DNA of 64,000 bases from Qipengyuania sp. YIM B01966 (GTDB lineage Bacteria; Pseudomonadota; Alphaproteobacteria; Sphingomonadales; Sphingomonadaceae), in NCBI RefSeq assembly GCF_016461955.1, contig NZ_JADMNM010000001.1, positions 1 through 64,000 of the forward strand, written 5' to 3'. The translations under genes and the position numbers were made by a program. Position 1 is the first letter of the stretch, and each line of letters begins with the position of its first letter. Positions 53,148 through 62,718 of the stretch are shown here, piece by piece. Under the pieces are notes generated by a model, which searched no databases, was not told the DNA's origin, and saw only the letters and a program-made list of their open reading frames with translations.

Positions 53148-54170
53148 TCAAGCTGCGGCGGCCGCAATGAGCGCATGCGACGATCCGGCATCCTGCAACA
53201 ATTCGATCAGCCCGCGTTCTTCGCGCGTCAGCCAGCGCGTTGCGCGCGGCAGGCGCAGGCTCGCGCGAAAATCCTCCTGCGTGTCGATTAGGCTCATCAC
53301 TGCAGGGTGGATATAGCTCTTGCGGCAGACGGTCGGTGTGTTGCCCAGTTCGTGCGCGATCGCAGTGGTAAGCTCCTTTACCGTCAACTTCTCGCTCGAC
53401 CGGGCCAGCAGGCCATAGCCCATAGCGCTGGCGTGCCAGGTGCGGAAACTCTTGGCGGTGATCGCTTCGCCCATCGTCTCGGCGAGATAGGCATTCACGT
53501 CGCTCGAGGTCACCGGCTGCGCAAAGCCGCTGTCGTCGAGATACTGGAACAGGTTCTGCCCCGGCAAGTCCTGCATCGAACGCACCACCTTGGCGAGCCG
53601 GCGATCCGACAGTTGCAGATCGCGCACAACGCCCGACTTGCCCTTGTACCGCAGACGCAGGCTGGTGCCGCTGACCTTGGCGTGGCGCTGGCGCAAGGTG
53701 GTCGCACCAAAGCTCTTGTTGGTCTTCGCGTATTGTTCGTTGCCGACGCGAATGATGCCGATATCGAGCAACCGGACAACGCCCGCGACAGCGCGCTCGC
53801 GCGTTGCATTGCGGCCCGCCAGTTCGCTGTCGACCCGCTTGCGAACCAGAGGCAGCAGGCTGCCGAAGGTGACGCAGCCATCGAATTTGTGGCTCTCGCG
53901 CTCGGCCCGGAAATCGGGGTGATAGCGGTACTGCTTGCGCCCCTTGGCGTCATAGCCCGTCGCTAGAATATGCCCGTTATCGGCCGGGCAATACCAGGCA
54001 TCGACGTAGGCGGGCGGCAGGGCGATGGCGTTCAGGCGCTGTCGCTCCGCCGGATCGCTGATCTTTTGCCCCGTGGCATCGAAATAGGCCCAGCCGGTAC
54101 CGGCACGGCGACGGGTGATACCGGGAAGACTGTCATCGACGAAAACGAGCTTGGCGCGGGAGCTGGTCAT
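53148..54170 (-). CDS. DNA topoisomerase IB (poxvirus type)
   Basis: A 340-residue type IB topoisomerase relaxing supercoils through a 3'-phosphotyrosine. The nucleophile is Tyr286 in TVCRKSYIHPAVM; RVGNEQYAK (Arg141) and SFRTWHASAM (Arg243, His246) complete the active site. Bacterial members are scattered and mostly in soil and marine lineages. MTSSRAKLVFVDDSLPGITRR sets the start at 54170. It is divergent from yghU (93 bp). Confidence 0.92.
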   Translation of the reverse strand: MTSSRAKLVFVDDSLPGITRRRAGTGWAYFDATGQKISDPAERQRLNAIALPPAYVDAWYCPADNGHILATGYDAKGRKQYRYHPDFRAERESHKFDGCVTFGSLLPLVRKRVDSELAGRNATRERAVAGVVRLLDIGIIRVGNEQYAKTNKSFGATTLRQRHAKVSGTSLRLRYKGKSGVVRDLQLSDRRLAKVVRSMQDLPGQNLFQYLDDSGFAQPVTSSDVNAYLAETMGEAITAKSFRTWHASAMGYGLLARSSEKLTVKELTTAIAHELGNTPTVCRKSYIHPAVMSLIDTQEDFRASLRLPRATRWLTREERGLIELLQDAGSSHALIAAAAA

Positions 54171-54263
54171 GAATCGGCGAACGCACAACTTCGCAAATCG
54201 GCCATTGTCGATCGGCTGTTTTGGCCGCATCCCTTGAAAGTTGAACCAAGCACAGGATGCGCC

Positions 54264-55109
54264 ATGTCCGACCCCTACGTTCCGCCCGCCGTGTGGAGCC
54301 CCGACACTGTCAGTGGCGGGGTCTTTGCTGGCATCAATCGACCGTCCGCGGCGCCGCGGATCGAGGCCGAGCTTCCGCGGGGCCAGCATCAGTTGCAGCT
54401 ATACACGCTGGCGACGCCCAACGGGCAGAAGGCGTCGATCATGCTGGAAGAATTGCTGGAGGCGGGCCATGCGGCGGAATATGACGGCTGGACCATCGAG
54501 ATCGGTCAGGGCGACCAGTTCTCGACCGGCTTCATCGCGGTCAATCCCAACGGCAAGATCCCCGCGCTGCTGGACTTGCGCGGTCCACAGCCGGTGCGGG
54601 TATTCGAAAGCGGTGCGATCCTGCTGCACCTTTCCGACAGCTTTGGCGCATTCGGCGGCCGCGCGGCTGCGCGGGCCGAGGTTCTGAGTTGGCTGTTCTG
54701 GCAAGTCGGTGCGGGGCCGTTCATGGGTGGCGGTTTCGGACATTTCTACCACTACGCGCCCGAGAAACTTGAATATCCGATCAACCGCTATGCGATGGAA
54801 GTGAAGCGGCTGTTCGATGTTGCCGACCGGCGGCTACAGGAAAGCCGCTATCTCGCCGGCGACGAATACACGATTGCCGATATCGCATCATATCCGTGGC
54901 TGTCCGCCTTCGTGTTCGGCACCGCCTATGGCGATGCTCGCGAATTCCTTTCGATCCAGGATTACCACGCGGTCGACCGCTGGGTCCGCGAGATCGCAGA
55001 TCGCCCTGCCGTGCGACGGGGCCGGCTGGTCGGCCGTGTCACCGGGCCCCCGGAAAAGCAGCTGCGCGAGCGCCATTCCCCGGCTGATTTTGCCGGCAAG
55101 GATGTCTGA
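54264..55109 (+). CDS. yghU: Glutathione S-transferase / disulfide-bond reductase YghU
   Basis: A 281-residue Nu-class glutathione transferase. LQLYTLATPNGQKASIMLEELL and GDQFSTGFIAVNPNGKIPAL match E. coli YghU almost word for word, as do GGGFGHFYHYAPEKLEYPINRY and LRERHSPADF. YghU binds two glutathiones and reduces disulfides and organic peroxides. It is monocistronic, 46 bp upstream of tRNA-Gln. Confidence 0.95.
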   Translation: MSDPYVPPAVWSPDTVSGGVFAGINRPSAAPRIEAELPRGQHQLQLYTLATPNGQKASIMLEELLEAGHAAEYDGWTIEIGQGDQFSTGFIAVNPNGKIPALLDLRGPQPVRVFESGAILLHLSDSFGAFGGRAAARAEVLSWLFWQVGAGPFMGGGFGHFYHYAPEKLEYPINRYAMEVKRLFDVADRRLQESRYLAGDEYTIADIASYPWLSAFVFGTAYGDAREFLSIQDYHAVDRWVREIADRPAVRRGRLVGRVTGPPEKQLRERHSPADFAGKDV

Positions 55110-55155
55110 CGCCCCTTCCCTTGCGCGCCTACCGCGCTATAGGGGCGCCGCCTGC

Positions 55156-55230
55156 TGGGGTGTAGCCAAGCGGTAAGGCACCGGTTTTTGGTACCGGCAT
55201 GCGCAGGTTCGAATCCTGCCACCCCAGCCA
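55156..55230 (+). tRNA. tRNA-Gln (TTG)
   Basis: A 75-nt tRNA with encoded CCA. Acceptor TGGGGTG pairs with CACCCCA; anticodon stem CCGGT/ACCGG closes loop TTTTGGT, anticodon TTG. U1-A72 is the usual weak end of tRNA-Gln. Confidence 0.96.
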
Positions 55231-55248
55231 GCCGTCGAGAGGCTGAAC

Positions 55249-55961
55249 ATGAAGCGATTGGAGCGTATCAGTCAGCACAGCTTCTTGCCCGCTCTGGTAC
55301 GAGCGGACAGCACCGTGCTCGACTTGGGTGGCAATCGCGGCGAATTCCCCCTGGGCGTGATGAACCGCTATGGCTGGCATGCCGTCGCCATCGAGCCGAC
55401 CCCAGCCCTGGCCCAGCATCTGCGAAGTGCCGGTGTCGAAGTGATCGAGGCCGCAGCTGCCGGCGAAGACGGTTCGGTCGAGTTCATTCATGGCGACGGA
55501 AAAGAACTAACCGGTTCGATTATGGGCTTGGATGTTGTCGGCAGCGAGTTGAGTGACGCGGCCGGACTGAGAAAATCACGGTCCCAACATATTCGCTACC
55601 CAGGTTACTGAAGGGTCGAACAGTCGATCTAGTGAAAGTCGATATCGAGGGGGCGGAAATTGATCTCTTTCTCAAAGCGGACAACGAAACCTTGCTGTCG
55701 GCTCGACAATTCACCGTCGAGTTTCACGACTTCTGGTATCCGGAGCTGCGCGATGGGACCGAGCAGGTCAAAGACCGGATGCGCGAGCTAGGCTTCTGGA
55801 CGATGCGCGGGACGCCAAATAATAAGGATGTGTTATTCGTCCATCCGGACCATCAGGGTAGCGGGTGGCAGCGGCTCGTCGTCGGAGCTGGGCTGCGAAA
55901 CCTGAACGGGGCCGGGCGGGCGTTGAACCTGGGCCTGCGCAAGATCGCAGGCAAGGGATAA
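55249..55961 (+). pseudogene. FkbM-family methyltransferase, frameshifted
   Basis: Two frames together make one FkbM-type SAM methyltransferase of about 237 residues. The first (55249-55611) has LDLGGNRGEFPLGVMNRYGWHAVAIEPTPALA, then runs off to a stop after GLRKSRSQ. The second frame continues from about 55572 with KITVPTYSLPRLLKG and VDLVKVDIEGAEIDLF, the FkbM signature. Reading GAAAA at 55571-55575 as if one more A were present joins LRK to ITVPTYS smoothly. So a single A has been lost in a short run, by mutation or sequencing error. AGAGG precedes the ATG. The gene starts 19 bases behind tRNA-Gln, and the truncated hemoglobin gene overlaps its stop (TAATG). Confidence 0.8.
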
Positions 55962-56347
55962 TGACCGCGGAGTTGCCCAGCGAAGAGGAACTGGCCCGGT
56001 TAATTCCCGCCTTTTACGGCCGCGTACGCGAGGACCCTCTGATTGGGCCGCTGTTCAATGAAGCGATCGACGACTGGCCTCACCATCTTGAACGGCTGAC
56101 GGCGTTCTGGTCGTCGGTCATGCTGACCAGTGGGCGCTACAAGGGCAGCCCGATGCAGGCGCATCTGCGCCACCGCGAGGCTATTCGACCCGAAATGTTC
56201 GCTCGCTGGCTAGCGCTGTGGCACGAGGTGACCGATGCCATGCTGTCCCCCGCGGCCGCACAAGCGATGCAGGGCAAGGCGGACCTGATCGGTGAGAGTC
56301 TGCAACTGGCCCTGTTCTACCGGCCCGGGCGCAAGGTTCCGTTGTGA
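55961..56347 (+). CDS. Group III truncated hemoglobin
   Basis: A 128-residue globin of group III (IPAFYGRVREDPLIGPLFNEAI, WPHHLERLTAFWSSVML). The proximal haem-binding His is in AHLRHREAI; the tail MQGKADLIGESLQLALF forms helix H. Group III globins are thought to handle nitric oxide or oxygen redox chemistry. The ATG overlaps the FkbM stop, and the DUF1971 gene starts in its own stop (TGATG), so the three are one unit. Confidence 0.9.
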   Translation: MTAELPSEEELARLIPAFYGRVREDPLIGPLFNEAIDDWPHHLERLTAFWSSVMLTSGRYKGSPMQAHLRHREAIRPEMFARWLALWHEVTDAMLSPAAAQAMQGKADLIGESLQLALFYRPGRKVPL

Positions 56348-56631
56348 TGCCGGGACCCGCGCCTTACAAAACCACCCCGGTGTTCGACCACAACACCCTG
56401 CCCGCCGCTATCCGCAGCACACACGCCACAAAGGAAGGCGTGTGGGGCCTCCTGCGTGTGCTTGACGGCGCCGTGACACTTGTATTCCACGACATGCCCG
56501 AGCGGCGCGTTCCAGTGACGGCCGCCAATCCCTGCCCCATCCCGCCGGCTGCGCCCCATCACGTCGAGACCGATGGGCCGATGCGGATGCAGGTCGAATT
56601 CTACCGCGAACCGCCGCTTCCGGGCGCTTGA
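56347..56631 (+). CDS. DUF1971 (YeaR-like) cupin protein
   Basis: A 94-residue protein of the DUF1971/YeaR family: YKTTPVFDHNTLPAAIRSTHATKEGVWG, then NPCPIPPAAPHHVETDGPMRMQVEFYRE. His residues in HHV and in DHN could bind metal. Relatives in E. coli (yeaR) respond to nitrate and nitric oxide, so pairing with a truncated hemoglobin is sensible. The last 31 bases overlap the convergent M28 peptidase gene. Confidence 0.88.
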   Translation: MPGPAPYKTTPVFDHNTLPAAIRSTHATKEGVWGLLRVLDGAVTLVFHDMPERRVPVTAANPCPIPPAAPHHVETDGPMRMQVEFYREPPLPGA

Positions 56632-58052
56632 CCCGCCGGCAAGATCGTCTCGCGCTCATTGGCGAGAATGCCGATCACCGTGGTCCATATCGCGACATTC
56701 TGCCGCAATTGCGCCGGGTCGATCTTGTCGAGTGTATCGTCAGGCGTGTGGTGCAAGTCGAAATAGCGGGTGCCGTCCTGCTGTAAGTCGATGATCGCGG
56801 TGCGCTGGTCGCGGGCGATGTTGATGTCGGCCCCGCCGGTAGCGACCTCGTCCGAGGTCGACACGCCGAACAGGACCAGCGCAGCGGCGATCCGGTCGTG
56901 CAACGCGCGGTTGGCGGCGCGGAAATTGCTGTTGAAGCGGTAAATTCGGTCCGCCCCGAAATCGCTTTCGAGGCCAACCGCGATCGGCTGATCGCGATGC
57001 GCGGCGGAATAGGCGACCGAACCGTGGAGCCCCACCTCTTCCGCGCCGGCCATCAGCACCCGCACGGTCCGCAGCGGCTGCGCCCCGGCGGTGGCGTGGC
57101 GGGCAGCGGCGGCGACGATGCCGCACCCTGCCGCATCATCGAACGCGCCGGTGCCGTTCCACCAGCTGTCGATGTGGCAGGCCACCAGCACCGGCGGAAG
57201 AGACGGATCACGCCCGACAATCTCGCCCACGACATTGCCGCTGGTGGTCTGCCCCAACCTTTGCGGGTTCATCTCCAGCCGTAATGTGATCGGCCGTCCG
57301 CCGGCCCGGGCGAACATCCGCTCGAGATTGGCGGCATCGGGCAATGACAGGGCGCCCGCCGGGGTCGGCGCGACGCCGGCGGGAAAACTGGTGCCCCCTG
57401 TATGCGGATTGCGGTGCCAGTCCGTGCCGATCGACTTGATCACCGTCGCCAATGCCCCCTTGCTGGCGGCGATGCCCGCGCCGACCCAGCGCGCGGGCCC
57501 CGCAAACCCGTAATGCGAGCCGTCCTGTGTCGGCGTCATCGCGTGGCTGATATAGGCGATCTTGCCCGCAAGGCTGCCGGCCGGCGCGGCGCGCAATTCG
57601 TCCACCGTGCGAAACATCACCACCTGCGCCGTGAGGCCGCCGGCGGGCGTTGCCGCGCTATCACCAAGCGGCTGGATCACCAGCGGCTGGGCAAACGGGC
57701 TGACGACCTCTGCACGGTGGATGGTGCCGGGAACCCACGTGTCCATCTGGAACGGCTCGTCCGCGACGTTGGCAAAACCCTGCGCCCGCAGCCAGGCCAT
57801 TGCCCATTGGCGGCCGCGAGCCTCAGCCTCGGTCCCGGCCTGGCGGGGGCCGACCTCGGTGGTGATCCCCTCGACGAAACCCCACGCCAGCCGGTCGTTT
57901 TTCAACGCAGAATCGGCGCGCTGCTCGACAGTCGGGGGCGGCGCCGGCGGCGTGCGCGCAGCGAGCGGGGCGGGCAGTGCGGCGAGTGCGACTAGCGCAA
58001 AGGGCAAGGTTTTCACGGCGGTGCTGGTATCGTGCGTCTCGCCCGTTGCCAA
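56601..58052 (-). CDS. M28 family zinc aminopeptidase, secreted
   Basis: A 483-residue peptidase with signal peptide (LPFALVALAALPAPLAA), a PA-like insert (about 130 to 250) and the M28 di-zinc site: CHIDSWWNGTGAFDDAAG (His, Asp), GAEEVG (Glu-Glu), ESDFGAD (Asp) and HHTPDDT (His). It would release N-terminal residues from peptides in the periplasm. The start may be ATG 58052 or GTG 58016 (VKTLPFALV), the latter giving a tighter signal peptide; neither has a good ribosome site. It overlaps DUF1971 at the 3' end by 31 bases. Confidence 0.88.
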   Translation of the reverse strand: MATGETHDTSTAVKTLPFALVALAALPAPLAARTPPAPPPTVEQRADSALKNDRLAWGFVEGITTEVGPRQAGTEAEARGRQWAMAWLRAQGFANVADEPFQMDTWVPGTIHRAEVVSPFAQPLVIQPLGDSAATPAGGLTAQVVMFRTVDELRAAPAGSLAGKIAYISHAMTPTQDGSHYGFAGPARWVGAGIAASKGALATVIKSIGTDWHRNPHTGGTSFPAGVAPTPAGALSLPDAANLERMFARAGGRPITLRLEMNPQRLGQTTSGNVVGEIVGRDPSLPPVLVACHIDSWWNGTGAFDDAAGCGIVAAAARHATAGAQPLRTVRVLMAGAEEVGLHGSVAYSAAHRDQPIAVGLESDFGADRIYRFNSNFRAANRALHDRIAAALVLFGVSTSDEVATGGADINIARDQRTAIIDLQQDGTRYFDLHHTPDDTLDKIDPAQLRQNVAIWTTVIGILANERETILPAGQAPGSGGSR

Positions 58053-58204
58053 GCACCGGTTGCCGGATAGGCAAACTGGGCAAGCTGTTCACCCAGGGAA
58101 CCCGAGTGATAATCTTGAAATTCAACCCTCTATTTGCCGTAACCGAGGAGTCGCGCTAGACTGGCAGCATCGTCTCATCGGGGCCGAGTCGCCAGGAGGG
58201 ACCA

Positions 58205-58429
58205 ATGCCGCAATACACGGTGAAGATTGCCGGGGGCCATGGGCGCGAACCGCGCGAAATCCGGTTCGAGGCGGACAATCCGGCCATGGCGCTGCAACAG
58301 GCCGGGATGTGTATCGAACACGCCAGCGCCGAATTGCTTCAGGATGATCGCAGCCTCGGCATGATCTGCCAACCGGGCGAGATCGCCGACGGATTGTGGT
58401 TCCTGACGCCGGGGTCCGCCCCCGGCTGA
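58205..58429 (+). CDS. Small protein of unknown function
   Basis: A 74-residue protein preceded by a strong AGGAGGGA ribosome site, so translation is very likely. It reads MPQYTVKIAGGHGREPREIR, then FEADNPAMALQQAGMCIEHASAELLQDDRSLG and GLWFLTP. The alternation suggests a small alpha/beta fold. I do not recognise a family with certainty. It is 123 bp upstream of ettA and 152 bp from the divergent M28 gene, probably its own transcript. Confidence 0.72.
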   Translation: MPQYTVKIAGGHGREPREIRFEADNPAMALQQAGMCIEHASAELLQDDRSLGMICQPGEIADGLWFLTPGSAPG

Positions 58430-58552
58430 CCAGCGCCGGCGGCCTGTCGCCGTCCGAGCGGACCTGTGCTACCAGCCGGCTTGCCCCGGCGGGCGCCAGC
58501 GCCTATTTGCCGCGCCAATCCTGACACACCCTGTATCCCTTGAAGGACGACC

Positions 58553-60232
<1,680 letters not shown>

Positions 60233-60239
60233 TCAGAGC

Positions 60240-60278
60240 GTGAATTGGCCGGCCGCTCTCTGCGGCCGGCCGGTTCAC
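60240..60278. terminator. Long hairpin after ettA
   Basis: GGCCGGCCGC-TCTCT-GCGGCCGGCC is a perfect 10-bp stem, extended outside by GTGAA/TTCAC. No T-run follows, so it is a stem-loop that may stop transcription weakly or protect the mRNA end. Confidence 0.6.
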
Positions 60279-60360
60279 GCGTGCGACAGCCGGGGCGGCG
60301 TAGCGATAGCGAATCAAAGGTCATGCCGCGCTTGGTGGGGCGGCATCTGGAGTATTCGCC

Positions 60361-61308
60361 ATGCGTTTGACCCATCTGTTCCGCACCGCCAGCGCCGGGG
60401 TGCTCGGCGCTTCCCTGCTGCTCGCCCTGCCCGCCCAGGCGCAGGATGCGAGCGAGGCATCGCATGACGCCGAGCCGTCTTATTCACGCGCGCAGAGCGA
60501 CCGGCGCGGCGCCGCGCGGCCGGCTCGGCCATCCATGCCCGACCGGGTCCAGCAGCGCGAAATGCGCGGCCCGCAGCCAGTGCAGGACGTGTCGGCCCGC
60601 CCTGCCCCCGTCTCGCAGGCTCGCGGTGGACCATCGTGGAATCGTAGCGACAACCGCTCGCCGGTCGCCGATCAGCGCGCCGGGCGCGACTGGAACCGCG
60701 GCAATGCCCGCCGCCCGGATGGCTGGCGCCCCGGCGACGACGGCGTCCGCCGCCAGCAGGAGGAAATCGACCGTCGCCTGCGCCAGGGCGGCGTCGATCG
60801 CAACGATCCGACCACGGGCCGGCGCGACCGTGACCGCGATGGCACGCACTGGACAGATCAGGGGCGCGACTGGCGCAATGGTGGCACCACCTGGAGCAGT
60901 GATGGCCGCTACCGGGATCGCGACGGACGGTGGCGCGATAACCGTGATGATAACCGCTATGACGGCCGCTATGGCGACCGCTACGGGCGTTACGACCCGT
61001 GGGACCGTTATGGCTGGCGGCGCGACAATCGCTATAACTGGTACGACTATCGCCGGTCGAACCGTTCGATCTTCTCGATCGGCCGCTATTACGCTCCCTT
61101 CGGCTCGTACCGCTACAGCCGCATCGGGCTCGGCTTCACTCTCGGTTCGGCCTATTACGGCAATCGTTATTGGATCAACGATCCGTGGCGCTATCGCCTG
61201 CCCGAGGTTTACGGGCCCTATCGCTGGGTGCGGTATTACGACGACGTGCTGTTGGTCGACATTTACAGCGGCCGCGTGGTCGACGTGATCCACGATTTCT
61301 TCTGGTGA
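60361..61308 (+). CDS. RcnB-like periplasmic protein with Arg/Asp/Tyr-rich linker
   Basis: A 315-residue exported protein. Signal peptide residues 1 to 28 (GVLGASLLLALPAQAQ), then a long low-complexity region rich in Arg, Asp, Gly, Tyr and Trp (RDGRWRDNRDDNRYDGRYGD), and a C-terminal RcnB-type domain of about 60 residues: YRLPEVYGPYRWVRYYDDVLLVDIYSGRVVDVIHDFFW, seen as YRWVRYYDDVLLVD. RcnB in E. coli tunes nickel/cobalt efflux; function here is not certain. GGAG precedes the ATG. Composition is unusual but codon use is native. Confidence 0.82.
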   Translation: MRLTHLFRTASAGVLGASLLLALPAQAQDASEASHDAEPSYSRAQSDRRGAARPARPSMPDRVQQREMRGPQPVQDVSARPAPVSQARGGPSWNRSDNRSPVADQRAGRDWNRGNARRPDGWRPGDDGVRRQQEEIDRRLRQGGVDRNDPTTGRRDRDRDGTHWTDQGRDWRNGGTTWSSDGRYRDRDGRWRDNRDDNRYDGRYGDRYGRYDPWDRYGWRRDNRYNWYDYRRSNRSIFSIGRYYAPFGSYRYSRIGLGFTLGSAYYGNRYWINDPWRYRLPEVYGPYRWVRYYDDVLLVDIYSGRVVDVIHDFFW

Positions 61309-61342
61309 GTTTCTGCCGGGGTTGAGTGGCCCGGCAGCAAGG

Positions 61343-61380
61343 AGAGCCCCCGCCGGCCCGCCTGGGCTGACGGGGGCTCT
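61343..61380. terminator. Hairpin between rcnB-like and cytochrome b561 genes
   Basis: AGAGCCCCCG and CGGGGGCTCT form a perfect 10-bp stem with an 18-base loop between two convergent genes. A clear T-run is missing on both sides, so it is a symmetric stem-loop rather than a textbook terminator. Confidence 0.6.
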
Positions 61381-61386
61381 GTCGGT

Positions 61387-61956
61387 TCAGACCCTGCCGA
61401 ACGGCAGCATCCGGAACAGGCCCCCATCGCGGTCGAGGAAGGTATGCTTAAGCGCGCCAACCACGTGAAGGACGACCAGCAACAGCATCGCTTTCCCAGC
61501 TGTCGCGTGGATCTCGAAAATCGATCCTGCGAGGTTTTTGTTTATGCTCACCGGGAAATTCGGGATGGTGAACAGGCCGAAGAAATCCACCGGCTGCCCG
61601 GCCAAGGACGTTGCCAGCCAGCCCCCGAGCGGAAGCGCGATCAAAAGCACATAGAAAAGGACGTGCGTAAACCGCGCCAGAGCTTTTTCCCAGGCGGCAT
61701 AGTTGGCCGGTAGCGGCGGCCACGGGTGGCGAAGCCGCCAGAGCAGGCGCCCGATCGTAAGGACAAGGATCGTGATGCCCAGCGCCTTGTGATCGGCCAT
61801 GAGCGCCATTGCCTGTTCGCGCGAGGCATTTTCAGTACTTTCCGCCAGGCGCCAGTTCCAGATGACCGCGATTGCGGTCAACCAGTGGAACAGCATCGCG
61901 CCTAGAGAATAGCGCCGCTTGCCTTGGGTGCCCAGACCGTGGTCGATGCGTTCCAT
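61387..61956 (-). CDS. Cytochrome b561-family protein
   Basis: A 189-residue four-span membrane cytochrome. Histidines for two b haems are in GAMLFHWLTAI, MADHKALGITI, RFTHVLFYVLL and FEIHATAGKAML, with a further pair in VLHVVGALKH. It would pass electrons between quinol and a periplasmic partner; the partner is unknown. It stands alone, divergent from the second hydroxylase (84 bp). Confidence 0.9.
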   Translation of the reverse strand: MERIDHGLGTQGKRRYSLGAMLFHWLTAIAVIWNWRLAESTENASREQAMALMADHKALGITILVLTIGRLLWRLRHPWPPLPANYAAWEKALARFTHVLFYVLLIALPLGGWLATSLAGQPVDFFGLFTIPNFPVSINKNLAGSIFEIHATAGKAMLLLVVLHVVGALKHTFLDRDGGLFRMLPFGRV

Positions 61957-62040
61957 ATAAGCCTCCCGCGTGGTTTCGCGGACGGGATAGCAAGCGGGCT
62001 CCCCTTGCGCAAAGGCAGCTTGCGGTTATCACGCCGTCTC

Positions 62041-62715
62041 ATGAGCAAGACCAGCACCGTGCCCGATCAGGACGCGCTGCGCCGGGTGGGCGAGACAGTC
62101 CGCCGCCGGCTTGAAGCCGATCCGCAAGCGTACAAAGTGCCAACCGACAAGGCGGAAATCTATGCCATCGGGGGCTTTCTGACCTCTGCCGAATGCACGC
62201 GGCTCATCACCATGATCGACGCCGTCGCGCAGCCAAGCGAGCTCTACGACCAGGCCTACGCCGCCCAGTTTCGCACATCCTATTCCGGCAATGTCGACCG
62301 CGACGATCCGTTCGTGAAGGGCATCGCGCGGCGGATCGACGACTTTCTCGGCCTGCCGGGCGAAACGGGCGAGGCGGTTCAGGGGCAGCGTTACCTGTCG
62401 GGACAGGAATTCCGCGCCCATAATGACTGGTTCTATACGACCGAGGATTACTGGCTGAAAGAACGCAAGCAGGGCGGGCAGCGGAGCTGGACCGCGATGG
62501 CGTTCCTTAACCCGGTCGAGGCGGGCGGCGCGACCCATTTTACCGAAGTCGGCATAACCATCGAGCCAAAGCCCGGCGTGCTGCTGGTGTGGAACAACGC
62601 GCTGCCCGACGGCACCCCGAACGAGAACACGCTCCACGCCGGAACGCCGGTCGAGCGCGGGGTGAAATACGTCATCACCCGCTGGTATCGCACGCGCCGC
62701 TGGGGCGGTGCCTGA
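62041..62715 (+). CDS. 2-oxoglutarate/Fe(II) oxygenase, prolyl 4-hydroxylase-like (second copy)
   Basis: A 224-residue hydroxylase: iron ligands in RAHNDWFY (His, Asp) and LHAGTPV (His), 2-oxoglutarate Arg/Lys in KYVITRWYRTRRW. It shares long stretches with the gene at 31696-32325 (VQGQRY, GQEF, GQRSWTAMAFLN, WNNALPDGTPN), so the two are paralogues from a family often found several times in sphingomonads. An N-terminal extension of about 35 residues is specific to this copy. The start at 62041 is the first Met after divergent cytochrome b561. Confidence 0.86.
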   Translation: MSKTSTVPDQDALRRVGETVRRRLEADPQAYKVPTDKAEIYAIGGFLTSAECTRLITMIDAVAQPSELYDQAYAAQFRTSYSGNVDRDDPFVKGIARRIDDFLGLPGETGEAVQGQRYLSGQEFRAHNDWFYTTEDYWLKERKQGGQRSWTAMAFLNPVEAGGATHFTEVGITIEPKPGVLLVWNNALPDGTPNENTLHAGTPVERGVKYVITRWYRTRRWGGA

Positions 62716-62718
62716 GCG

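Noticed and set aside
55571-55575. Programmed -1 frameshifting in the FkbM gene
   Set aside because: The run is only four A, without a canonical slippery heptamer or obvious downstream pseudoknot; a mutation or sequencing error is simpler. Kept only as a test in the finding.
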